From Spirochaetales bacterium (lineage in GTDB: Bacteria > Spirochaetota > Spirochaetia > Sphaerochaetales > Sphaerochaetaceae), in assembly GCA_022771185.1 (NCBI GenBank), contig JALFCJ010000291.1, positions 1-12,488 of the forward strand: a stretch of DNA of 12,488 bases. Direction: 5' to 3'. This document shows, piece after piece, positions 6,142-12,488 of the stretch. The first letter of the stretch is position 1; each line of letters starts with the position of its first letter. Position numbers and translations under genes: made by a program. The notes beneath the pieces were generated by a model. The model worked only from the letters and a program-made list of their open reading frames with translations, had not been told where the DNA came from and did not search any database.

Positions 6142-7635
6142 TCAATATCCGATAGTAGAGAAATCAGCATAGGGCCAAGAGACTACCCTGCCCTTCATCT
6201 CTCTAAAATACTTTATACTTTGGTCCTGCATATCCCAATCGCAGCTTTTAAGTATCTTGCACTTGGAATAGAGAGGATATCCTCCGGCTCCCGTTATCCT
6301 GTAGTTGTTTATAGCAAGTTTAAGCCTTCTATCCCCGATTTCTTCTCCCTTCCATAATAGCCTTGTGACTCTTTCTCCTATTTTTTTTGAGATATCGAAA
6401 GTATAACTGAGGCCCATATAGTAGTCATAGTTATACATCTCTGCCTTAGGTTCCAAAAAAGTCTTCGATATCTCAGGCTTTCCATTCTCAAGAGTAAAGA
6501 ATTCTGCACTCCTCTCCAATGCTGCTCTTATCTCTTTTTCTCCTACCTCTATTACATATATAGAATTAGGATACTGGCAAGATGAGAGAATTTCTCTGAC
6601 AGTAATGGAAGAAGAGAAAGAGTAGAGATTATTATTGAGGGCCGTACAGCTTATATCCGCCCCTGTATAATAGAGCTGAAGATAGTTGAAAAAATCTGCA
6701 ATATGGTTCCCCTTTAGCGCTGACTCCACTCTTCCTGGAGCTGGAATTGGTTTATCGATTACTCCTATCTCCTCGTCAAGCCATTTCTCAATACTCTCAG
6801 AGAGCTCTGAGTTTTCTATTTCGCCTTTCGATAATTTCTTTATCGGCTTCTTCACTTCTCCCTTAATAGAGTCTTTTGTTATTTCAATCTCTTCATACGA
6901 AACAGCAAAAGAAGGGCACTGCATAGTCTTAGTTCCGCAGATATCTCTCATTTCTACGCATCGGTGTTGGTGACCAGTAAGAATAAGGTCATATGAAAGA
7001 TCCCTGCATAACTCATAAGCAATGTTTTCTCTGGTATTCTGCAACACTTCCCCACTCTCCAGGTCGCACTCATACCCGCCATGGTAAACAAGAACAGTGA
7101 CATCTGAGTTTTCTTTAAGCCAAACCAGCTCTCTTTCCGCAGCCTCCCTACTGTCTGTAATAACCATAGGCCCCAAGTTCTCGCTTTTTTCCCAAACATT
7201 GACCCAATCAGTAACGACGCCAGTAAATCCTACTTTGAGCCCTGTGGAGTCTTGGACTATAGCGTGTGGGATGATATCTAGCTCTCCTGATTTATCTACA
7301 AGGTTCGAACAAAGTATCTTTCCTCCTGCCTGGGAGAAGAACTCCTTGAAGATTTCATATCCATAATTGAAGTCATGGTTTCCTGGAACCAAGAAATCTA
7401 CTTTCCCCTCCTTCAAAGCTTTGGCTTGGGGAAAGGGATGAAAGAGTTTTTTATCCATTACATATTTAGAGAGAACAGAGCCTTGGAGATTGTCACCACA
7501 ATCTATGACTACAGTATCTTCATCTTTTTTATAAGACTCGATAATTCTGTAATATCCGATATTTCTCTCCCCTACACTACAATAATCAGTTGGGAAGAGA
7601 TATGAGTGAAGATCACTTGTATAGATTATTCTCAT
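6142..7635 (-). CDS. cytoplasmic 5'-nucleotidase / cyclic-nucleotide phosphodiesterase family enzyme
   Basis: A 497-residue metallophosphoesterase with the two-domain UshA/CpdB/YfkN layout. Metal-binding motifs are complete: SDLH (7-10), CGDNLQG (46-52), GNHDF (85-89), YHGG (184-187) and GHQH (221-224). The C-terminal substrate domain (about 300-490) ends in NNYRITGAGGYP, nearer to the NNYRxxGGGxFP of 2',3'-cyclic phosphodiesterase/3'-nucleotidases than to UshA. Most relatives are exported; this one has no signal peptide. The start is the ATG at 7635, one base after the TGA of the transporter gene, with AGAGG eight bases before it. An in-frame TTG at 7653 would overlap phnE and lacks support. 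As last gene of a LacI-linked importer operon, it probably dephosphorylates the imported compound. The exact substrate is unknown. Confidence 0.9.
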   Translation of the reverse strand: MRIIYTSDLHSYLFPTDYCSVGERNIGYYRIIESYKKDEDTVVIDCGDNLQGSVLSKYVMDKKLFHPFPQAKALKEGKVDFLVPGNHDFNYGYEIFKEFFSQAGGKILCSNLVDKSGELDIIPHAIVQDSTGLKVGFTGVVTDWVNVWEKSENLGPMVITDSREAAERELVWLKENSDVTVLVYHGGYECDLESGEVLQNTRENIAYELCRDLSYDLILTGHQHRCVEMRDICGTKTMQCPSFAVSYEEIEITKDSIKGEVKKPIKKLSKGEIENSELSESIEKWLDEEIGVIDKPIPAPGRVESALKGNHIADFFNYLQLYYTGADISCTALNNNLYSFSSSITVREILSSCQYPNSIYVIEVGEKEIRAALERSAEFFTLENGKPEISKTFLEPKAEMYNYDYYMGLSYTFDISKKIGERVTRLLWKGEEIGDRRLKLAINNYRITGAGGYPLYSKCKILKSCDWDMQDQSIKYFREMKGRVVSWPYADFSTIGY

Positions 7636-7636
7636 G

Positions 7637-8491
7637 TCAAATTCCTCTTGCAAGCCTATTTCTAAGCTTGTTTGAGAACCATTCGATAATAAGGATTAAT
7701 ATAATCAACCCCACAAGGATAGCTCCTGCCTGGTCCCACTTATAGCAGTTCATGGCAAATACTAATGGCGCTCCGATTCCGCCTGCTCCCACAAGACCAA
7801 GGACAGTGGTATCTCTAAGGTTCATATCAAAGCGGTAGATGAGTGTTGAAGCAAAGTCTGCCGATATCTGCGGCACTATTCCATATCTGATCTTCTGGAA
7901 TGTAGTGCAGCCTGAGGCATCAAGAGACTCCAATATCCTTCCATCCAAGTCCTCTATGGACTCAATGAACATCTTTGAAATCATTCCTATGGAACATACA
8001 CTCATTGTCAATAAGCCTGCAAAGGGGCCAGGTCCTGTAACTCTGATGAACATTAAGCCATACACAAAGGCTGGTATTGTTCTTATAGCCATTACTATCG
8101 TCCTAAATACAAGGGCAATAGGCTTAGGCACTACGTTTGTAGCTCCCAAGAAGGCAAATGGAATTGCCAGTACTGCACCCACAAGTGTGCCTAAGAAAGC
8201 TATACATAGTGTCTCCAACAATAAATAAGGTACACCCTCTGTAGTAAAGTTGAACAACAGGGACGTGGACGGGTGGAATATTCCGCTTATTATTGATTTG
8301 GCCACGGCCCAACCATCCACTTCCGTTCCATCTGTTCCTTTAAATGCCGTACTGGACCAAGCGATCAAGAATGCCATAATCACCAGGACGGCGGTAACCA
8401 TGATCCACATCTTAGGCCTTGCTTCATACATTTCCTGTATCGTCATTCCTGGCTTCCAGGGGCTAGGTTTGGTCTTCTTTTCTTTCTTCAT
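7637..8491 (-). CDS. phnE: phosphonate-type ABC transporter permease, second PhnE subunit
   Basis: A 284-residue inner-membrane protein of the PhnE family. A charged N-terminus precedes helix 1 (about 29-47). Further helices lie near 90-117, 126-150, 156-176 and 255-270. The cytoplasmic coupling loop ESLDASGCTTFQKIRYGIVP (188-207) is the EAA-type contact for the ATPase, and GLVGAGGIGAPL (232-243) is a hallmark of PhnE and related permeases. It should form a heterodimer with the other PhnE encoded next to it. GGGGG precedes the ATG at a suitable distance, and the gap from the upstream gene is 11 bases. The transporter family carries phosphonates, phosphite or related phosphorus compounds; substrate choice lies with PhnD. 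Confidence 0.93.
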   Translation of the reverse strand: MKKEKKTKPSPWKPGMTIQEMYEARPKMWIMVTAVLVIMAFLIAWSSTAFKGTDGTEVDGWAVAKSIISGIFHPSTSLLFNFTTEGVPYLLLETLCIAFLGTLVGAVLAIPFAFLGATNVVPKPIALVFRTIVMAIRTIPAFVYGLMFIRVTGPGPFAGLLTMSVCSIGMISKMFIESIEDLDGRILESLDASGCTTFQKIRYGIVPQISADFASTLIYRFDMNLRDTTVLGLVGAGGIGAPLVFAMNCYKWDQAGAILVGLIILILIIEWFSNKLRNRLARGI

Positions 8492-8502
8492 ATCTTTCCC
8501 CC

Positions 8503-9324
8503 TTAACTCAGCTTCTCTCTAAGCCAGTAGCTTAGATATTCTATGATGACTACAGTAATGAAAAGAATGATCAGAATCATTCCGACTCTCGAGTAGTTTC
8601 TCCAGCCTATCTCGGAGTTTAGGATCAGTCCTATTCCTCCTGCTCCTACGTATCCAAGGATTGCGGCATATCTTACGTTTCCTTCAAAACAGTAAAGGCT
8701 GTTTGACAGATATCCAGGAAGAACCTGAGGAAGAACGGATTCGATGAAAGCTCTGACTTTAGTACAGCCCATGGCTTCCATTGCTTCAAAGGGCCCCATA
8801 TCCACTGTTTCAATCTGCTCATAGAGCAGCTTCCCCACATAAGCAAATGTAAATATAGCAATTGAAACTGAGCCTGCAGTGGTACCTAGGCCAAAGATGA
8901 ATGTTGCAATCAAGGCTGTAACAAGGGTAGGAAGAGTACGGGCTACAGAGAAAAGGAGTCTGACAACTACTATGACAACCTTGTTCTTTATGATATTGGA
9001 AGAAGCCAGCATTGCAACAGGAATGGCAACCAAGGCTCCTACAAGGGAACCTATGATGCTCATCTTAATAGTATCGAACAATGGTCCCCAAATAGATGGA
9101 ATGTACCCCGGGTCTGGGGGAAACATTTTTCCCAGTATTACCCAAAATTGATTTCCTCTCTTTGCCAAAGTGGAAAGATTGAAGCCAGTAACCTTAATAG
9201 AAACAATAGAAGCGATAAGTAGTATCAAGATTACCAGAGGTGCTCTTGACGCCTTCTCTTCTATTTTCTTTCCATTTGCCAAAGTATATTCCTTTGGTTT
9301 GAAGATTTTATCATAGAGCGCCAT
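8503..9324 (-). CDS. phnE: phosphonate-type ABC transporter permease, first PhnE subunit
   Basis: A 273-residue permease homologous to the neighbouring PhnE. It has an N-terminal cytoplasmic tail with LANGKKIEEKASRAP, then helix 1 (about 29-47). The membrane core starts near 84 (TIKMSIIGSLVGALVAIPVA). An EAA-type loop EAMEAMGCTKVRAFIESVLP spans 180-199, and GYVGAGGIGLIL spans 224-235. Its ATG follows the phnC stop by one base, with AGAGGG as ribosome binding site inside phnC, so expression is coupled. Having two adjacent phnE genes is common in this family; the subunits are taken as a pair. Confidence 0.93.
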   Translation of the reverse strand: MALYDKIFKPKEYTLANGKKIEEKASRAPLVILILLIASIVSIKVTGFNLSTLAKRGNQFWVILGKMFPPDPGYIPSIWGPLFDTIKMSIIGSLVGALVAIPVAMLASSNIIKNKVVIVVVRLLFSVARTLPTLVTALIATFIFGLGTTAGSVSIAIFTFAYVGKLLYEQIETVDMGPFEAMEAMGCTKVRAFIESVLPQVLPGYLSNSLYCFEGNVRYAAILGYVGAGGIGLILNSEIGWRNYSRVGMILIILFITVVIIEYLSYWLREKLS

Positions 9325-9325
9325 A

Positions 9326-10105
9326 CTATTCCCTCTTTAACAAATCTTCGCTGGAACCTACTTTGTCCAAATCACCGCCGTAGATCTCTTTTAACACCTC
9401 GTTGTCTATATCCGATGCTTTTCCGTCATATACTATCTTTCCAGCTTTGATGCCAATGATTCTGTCCACATATTCCAATGCCAGATCCACGTGATGGATA
9501 TTTATCAAGACAGATATGTTCATCTCCTTGTTTATCTTTTTGAAATCATCCATTACTTGTCTTGCCGTCACTGGGTCTAGAGCTGCAACAGGCTCATCTG
9601 CAAGAATAATCTTCGGGTTCTGCGCCAAGGTTCTAGCCAGTGCTACACGCTGCATTTGTCCCCCTGAAAGCTGGTCGCAGCGCATATATGCCTTATCCAG
9701 TATTCCCATGTTGTCCAAGGCTTCAAGAGATTTTATTTTCATTTCTTTTGGAAATATTCCAAAGAGCACTCGCCAAAAAGGCAGATCTGGAACAAAAGAT
9801 GTAAGGACATTCTTTATTACAGTTGTTCTTGTTACTAGATTGAATGACTGGAATATCATACCAATCTGTCTTCTAAATGCCCTTAGTTGCTTTCCCTTGA
9901 GGCTTTCAACGTCGACTCCATCCACAGTCAAGCTTCCATCTGTAATGTCATGCATTCTGTTTATGGAACGGATGAGAGTTGATTTTCCAGCTCCGGAAAG
10001 ACCTATAATCCCAACAAATTCACCTTGCTCGATTTTTAGGGATACATTATCAAGGCCCTTTACTCCATTTGGATATACTTTGCTTACTTTGTCAAAGATA
10101 ATCAT
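9326..10105 (-). CDS. phnC: phosphonate-type ABC transporter ATP-binding protein
   Basis: A 259-residue ABC ATPase with all motifs intact: Walker A GLSGAGKST (35-43), Q-loop Gln86 in IFQSFNLV, signature LSGGQ (146-150), Walker B IILADE (167-172) followed by PVAALDP, and switch His204 in INIHHVDLA. The insert FVPDLPFWRVLFGIFPKEMK (about 104-123) between Q-loop and signature is typical for PhnC. It powers import through the two PhnE subunits. The start ATG has GGAGG five bases upstream. A strong hairpin lies between phnD and this gene. Confidence 0.95.
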   Translation of the reverse strand: MIIFDKVSKVYPNGVKGLDNVSLKIEQGEFVGIIGLSGAGKSTLIRSINRMHDITDGSLTVDGVDVESLKGKQLRAFRRQIGMIFQSFNLVTRTTVIKNVLTSFVPDLPFWRVLFGIFPKEMKIKSLEALDNMGILDKAYMRCDQLSGGQMQRVALARTLAQNPKIILADEPVAALDPVTARQVMDDFKKINKEMNISVLINIHHVDLALEYVDRIIGIKAGKIVYDGKASDIDNEVLKEIYGGDLDKVGSSEDLLKRE

Positions 10106-10121
10106 GAAAACCTCCAGGGAA

Positions 10122-10141
10122 AGGGCAGATTGCTCTGCCCT
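10122..10141 (-). other. intercistronic hairpin between phnD and phnC
   Basis: AGGGCAGA and TCTGCCCT form a perfect 8-bp stem around a four-base loop in the 42-bp gap. It starts seven bases after the phnD stop and ends about 17 bases before the phnC ATG. There is no long U-run. Such stems after binding-protein genes commonly protect the 3' end of that mRNA or cut down read-through, giving more binding protein than ATPase. That role is inferred here. Confidence 0.7.
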
Positions 10142-10147
10142 GTTTTA

Positions 10148-11164
10148 TTACTTCTTAAAGAGAGACTGTACTGTGCGTGCAGCGTCATAATCACTATCCT
10201 GAGCAACCTGATAACCTTCATGGTTGTAGATTGATATGACCTTCTTTCCCTCTTCAGTCTTTGCAATCTCAATAAATGCTTCCTGCAAAGCGCTGATGAA
10301 TTCCGGTGTCATCTTTTCAGAAGCCTTAGATGCGCTGATAGTGTCGTTCATGATGAAGTCTGTAACACCGATGACATCCATGTCTTCCCAAATTGTGTTT
10401 GGTCTGCCCCATTCGCTCATCCACTTTCCTTCGTAGTCCTGTCTGCCGTCAGCGTAACATACGATTACGTCATACATACCGGAAGCAAGACCCGCAAATG
10501 CAGCTGCATAACCAGCCTGAACAGCATGATCAAGATCTGCCACTGTCTTTCCAAATCTCTCATAGAGCCAGATTGAAGGATAGATGTATCCTGCACTGCT
10601 GGTTGTTGAAGCAACGCCCCATGAGCAAGCATTGAGCTCATCCCATGTCAACTCTTCTCCATTGTTTACCTTTGCAGCTAGAGCCTTTCCTTTTTCTGTG
10701 ATTCCACTGTAGATAAGAGAGCGGTAACCGACAACCATTTCGTCACTATTTGTAATAGGCTCGTTGCTGTTCCATTCTTTTGGATCGTCAGAGTTGACTG
10801 ACTTTCCCTTTCTAAGTGCTGTCAAAATTACTTCAGCTCCATCTTCGTACTGTACATATGTACCTGCAGGAATGAAGGCAAGGTCAGAAGTTCCAGCATC
10901 CAAAGCCTCTCCAGCTGTCTCGTAAGATGTACCTACAAGAATCTTGACGTTGTCTACAGTCCAGCCTTCTTTTGCAAGCTGATCCTTCAAAAGGCCCTCC
11001 AAAGGCTTTGTTGCAACTACGATATCATCTGTATCCCTTGATGGAACGAATGTGATACTGAGTGTGTCAACCTTTTTGGAGTCTGCAGCACTTTCACCTG
11101 CACCATGTGCAAAGAGGGATGCTACGAGTGAGACGATGACTAAGAATACGATAGTCTTTTTCAT
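10148..11164 (-). CDS. phnD: phosphonate-type ABC transporter periplasmic binding protein
   Basis: A 338-residue PhnD-family binding protein. The signal peptide (hydrophobic 4-19, likely cleavage around SLFA-HG) has no Cys, so the protein is probably soluble in the periplasm. Family features: ITFVPSRD (37-44), GTSDLAFIPAGTYVQY (91-106), and the phosphoryl-binding loop STTSSAGYIYP (186-196), which matches the STSA loop of E. coli PhnD. The region 121-180 is longer than usual. The segment QAGYAAAFAGLASGMYDVIVCYADG (split around 216-240) has Tyr where family members mostly have the His of GSH. The amine end of aminoethylphosphonate may therefore not be the ligand. AGGAG lies seven bases before the ATG. 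First gene of the transporter operon, under the candidate operator at 11199-11222. Confidence 0.9.
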   Translation of the reverse strand: MKKTIVFLVIVSLVASLFAHGAGESAADSKKVDTLSITFVPSRDTDDIVVATKPLEGLLKDQLAKEGWTVDNVKILVGTSYETAGEALDAGTSDLAFIPAGTYVQYEDGAEVILTALRKGKSVNSDDPKEWNSNEPITNSDEMVVGYRSLIYSGITEKGKALAAKVNNGEELTWDELNACSWGVASTTSSAGYIYPSIWLYERFGKTVADLDHAVQAGYAAAFAGLASGMYDVIVCYADGRQDYEGKWMSEWGRPNTIWEDMDVIGVTDFIMNDTISASKASEKMTPEFISALQEAFIEIAKTEEGKKVISIYNHEGYQVAQDSDYDAARTVQSLFKK

Positions 11165-11182
11165 AGATTTTCTCCTATTTCA

Positions 11183-11194
11183 TACCCGAAGGTA
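11183..11194 (-). other. small UUCG hairpin in the phnD leader
   Basis: On the minus strand TACC-TTCG-GGTA makes a 4-bp stem closed by the stable C(UUCG)G tetraloop, about 18 bases before the phnD start and just upstream of its AGGAG. It may stabilise the mRNA 5' end. It is short, so chance cannot be excluded. Confidence 0.3.
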
Positions 11195-11198
11195 GTTT

Positions 11199-11222
11199 TT
11201 TTTAATAAATATTTACTTAAAA
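11199..11222 (-). promoter_or_regulatory. candidate LacI-family operator upstream of phnD
   Basis: A 24-bp AT-rich imperfect palindrome (20 of 24 positions symmetric) centred on AATATT. Its half contains TTTTAAGTAAAT on the minus strand. It matches a 24-bp stretch upstream of the LacI-type gene (12236-12259) at 21 of 24 bases. It overlaps the only promoter-like pair found here, TTTAAT (11230-11225) and TATTAA (11207-11202) with a 17-bp spacer, which is where a repressor would act. Inferred from two copies. Confidence 0.55.
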
Positions 11223-11264
11223 GTATTAAAGAGATCCCCATGTCAGCCATCCTTTCTTTTTCAA

Positions 11265-12194
11265 TCAGACAGCCTCAAATGTGGCTTGAATATAGACTTT
11301 TAATGGAGGTGCAGGCCTCTTAAGTCGTGAGTAAATTAGAAGATTAGTTATTTCCCAAAGCTGTTCCGAACACATTCTGACAACAGGATATTTTGTTTTC
11401 TTGTAATCTAAATCAATATCTCTTCTGAGAATGAGGATAGGTTTCTTTTCGCTTTTTTCGTACTCTTCAAGTACACCATTTTCAATTAACTGAGTTCCCA
11501 GCACAACGGCATCGGCCCCAAGAGAGAGGGCTTTTCTCATCATCTCCCTGCCAGAGTTGTCAGTAAGGTCTCCAAGCAGAAACAAATCTTCGTTATAGAC
11601 ACCCTCATCCCTCATTACGCTTCTTACGCCTTCAGTTCTTCTATATCCGATTCTAATTCCAGCTTCTTCATTAATACCATTAAGAAATGCTATTCTCCTA
11701 GCTCCATTTTCTTTCAGATACTCGAAACATTTTTTTACCGGGGTGTCGTAGTCGATGAACATCCTGTCGAAGATAGTATCGTTTTGGTTGTTGTTGAGAA
11801 ATATGATGTTGGGAGAAGAGAGAATCATTTCGTCTATCTCTTCTTCACTAAATATGCCAACAGCTATTATGGCGTCAAGTTCTCTTGTGACTCCTCTTTC
11901 TAGTCTTGAGAAGGAATACTCTACGTCTAACTGTGATAGTGGAACCAAGTTTTCATACGAGAACTCTCTTCGTCTGGAGGCCGGGACACTGTGCCAGTCT
12001 GCTATTCCTACATTTATGACTTTTGCATCGTCTTTTTTCTGTCTGGGTGTCCTATAGCCCATCTCTGCAGCAGCCTTTCTGATAGCGAGCCTTACCTCCT
12101 TCGATACAATAAAGGTAGGATCCTGATTTAACACTCTGCTTGCGGCGGCCTGAGAGACGTTCGCTTTTTTTGCTATATCCGACAACGTAGCCAT
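11265..12194 (-). CDS. LacI-family transcriptional regulator (EbgR-like)
   Basis: A 309-residue regulator. The DNA-binding domain begins MATLSDIAKKANVSQAAASR and continues VLNQDPTFIVSKEVRLAIRKAA to about residue 46. The usual hinge helix (PNxxARxL after GY) is missing: here GYRTPRQKKDDAKVINVG follows, as in EbgR-type members. The periplasmic-binding-protein-like effector domain is visible in VGIADW, DAIIAVG (108-114), IIFLNNN, RMFIDYD, ARRIAFLNG, IRIGYRRTEGVRSVM and GADAVVLG. It is somewhat shorter than the usual 330-340 residues. GAGG lies five bases before the ATG. The gene sits 100 bp upstream of phnD on the same strand with no clear terminator between, so it is the probable repressor of the transporter-nucleotidase operon. 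The effector is unknown; a sugar, nucleoside or their phosphate fits. Confidence 0.92.
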   Translation of the reverse strand: MATLSDIAKKANVSQAAASRVLNQDPTFIVSKEVRLAIRKAAAEMGYRTPRQKKDDAKVINVGIADWHSVPASRRREFSYENLVPLSQLDVEYSFSRLERGVTRELDAIIAVGIFSEEEIDEMILSSPNIIFLNNNQNDTIFDRMFIDYDTPVKKCFEYLKENGARRIAFLNGINEEAGIRIGYRRTEGVRSVMRDEGVYNEDLFLLGDLTDNSGREMMRKALSLGADAVVLGTQLIENGVLEEYEKSEKKPILILRRDIDLDYKKTKYPVVRMCSEQLWEITNLLIYSRLKRPAPPLKVYIQATFEAV

Positions 12195-12203
12195 AACAAC
12201 CTC

Positions 12204-12232
12204 ATAATAGCAATGATTATTGGTATAATCAA
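12204..12232 (-). promoter_or_regulatory. predicted promoter of the LacI-type gene with inverted repeat
   Basis: On the minus strand TTGATT (12232-12227), a 17-bp spacer and TATTAT (12209-12204) preceded by TGC (extended -10). The start of transcription would fall near 12197, only a few bases before the ATG. A perfect inverted repeat TGATTAT-N4-ATAATCA (12214-12231) covers the spacer and -35, a good place for autoregulation, though AT-rich DNA makes such repeats easier to find. Confidence 0.5.
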
Positions 12233-12235
12233 ATA

Positions 12236-12259
12236 TTTTTAATGAAAATTTACTTAAAC
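12236..12259 (-). promoter_or_regulatory. candidate LacI-family operator upstream of its own gene
   Basis: This 24-bp stretch matches the phnD-upstream site at 21 of 24 bases, including the run TTTAAGTAAAT and an ATTAAAAA segment. It is less symmetric than the phnD copy (14 of 24). It lies just upstream of the predicted -35 of the regulator gene, which fits autoregulation or joint control with the transporter operon. Confidence 0.5.
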
Positions 12260-12280
12260 TTTTTATCTACTGAGAGTCAA

Positions 12281-12306
12281 AAATACGGCACTTTCGTGCC
12301 GCATTT
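12281..12306 (-). terminator. terminator of the rsfS transcript
   Basis: On the minus strand CGGCAC-GAAA-GTGCCG forms a perfect 6-bp GC-rich stem, extended across one mismatch by A-T pairs to ATTTTT. A run of T follows directly. It overlaps the last base of the rsfS stop codon. It can also form on the plus strand. Confidence 0.85.
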
Positions 12307-12488
12307 TACCTAGATTCCTCTGTAACTTTCCAAAGCTTCTCGAGATTATAGAATTCTCTCAAGTCTGGGCTCATTAAGTGGATTACGATTTCACCACAGT
12401 CAATAAGCTCCCATCCATCGTCTCCTGGGGTCTTATGTCTGTTATTGACTTTAAGACCAAGATCGTTGATTTCATCCCAAAGCTGGTG
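12306..12488 (-). CDS. rsfS: ribosome silencing factor RsfS, C-terminal 60 residues
   Basis: The gene enters from the right edge; 60 codons and a TAA are visible. The stretch GWELIDCGEIVIHLMSPDLR followed by EFYNLEKLW is the conserved end of the RsfS/Iojap (DUF143) family, which binds ribosomal protein uL14 and blocks subunit joining under starvation. The family hallmark, Asp-Cys-Gly before a hydrophobic strand and then HLM, is intact. The tail after the LEKLW motif is short. A terminator directly overlaps the stop, so the following LacI-type gene is a separate unit. Confidence 0.95.
   Translation of the reverse strand, partial: HQLWDEINDLGLKVNNRHKTPGDDGWELIDCGEIVIHLMSPDLREFYNLEKLWKVTEESR

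Noticed and set aside
7636..7653. Longer TTG start for the nucleotidase
   Set aside because: The TTG lies inside phnE without a ribosome binding site. The ATG at 7635 has AGAGG eight bases upstream and begins at the family's first strand.
9516..10190. 224-codon plus-strand open frame opposite phnC
   Set aside because: It is fully antisense to a gene with all ABC ATPase motifs, its product has no recognisable domain, and it has the Cys/Ser/Arg-rich look of a shadow frame.
6142..11164. Phosphonate catabolism operon
   Set aside because: Only the transporter resembles Phn proteins; no C-P lyase, phosphonatase or phosphite dehydrogenase is present in the window.
1..12488. CRISPR arrays, tRNA or rRNA genes, IS elements, integrase sites
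   Set aside because: No regularly spaced repeats, cloverleaf-type sequences, transposase motifs or long direct repeats were found on reading both strands by eye.

Overview
The window carries twelve confident protein genes plus one possible microprotein gene. All but aspartyl aminopeptidase and the microprotein lie on the minus strand. Several things suggest a spirochaete, probably Treponema-like: an AT-leaning base composition (by eye), a short-signal lipoprotein with a relaxed lipobox, a membrane-anchored LuxR-type regulator, and a phosphonate-type transporter without C-P lyase genes. This taxonomic call is an inference, because there is no rRNA or marker phylogeny here.

Left part (1-3422, minus strand). 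A tight four-gene operon starts from a good extended -10 promoter at about 3190-3217. In transcription order it encodes an AAA-family ATPase of the COG1106 (AAA_15/AAA_21) type, an RloB-like protein, a seven-helix membrane protein ending in a LuxR HTH domain, and an alpha/beta hydrolase that runs off the window. ATPase plus RloB is the layout of RloA/RloB and AbiL-type phage-defence modules. In this pair, however, several positions normally considered catalytic look substituted in both proteins. This is the most likely unusual system in the window.

Middle part (3423-6137). A lipoprotein gene on the minus strand is followed by a 319-bp gap holding a candidate 49-residue protein made of more than half Asp and Glu. 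Then comes an M18 aspartyl aminopeptidase on the plus strand, whose best promoter predicts a leaderless mRNA. A convergent, probably bidirectional terminator lies at 6113-6137.

Right part (6142-12259, minus strand). A transporter operon, phnD-phnC-phnE-phnE, ends in a metallophosphoesterase/5'-nucleotidase-like enzyme with no signal peptide. A LacI-family regulator of EbgR-like form lies just upstream. The upstream regions of the regulator gene and of phnD share a 24-bp element (21 of 24 bases identical), a good candidate operator. My reading is that a LacI-controlled importer brings in a phosphorylated compound that the last enzyme dephosphorylates in the cytoplasm. The substrate need not be a phosphonate.

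The right edge holds the 3' end of rsfS (ribosome silencing factor) with its terminator. I saw no tRNA, rRNA, CRISPR array, IS element or attachment site.
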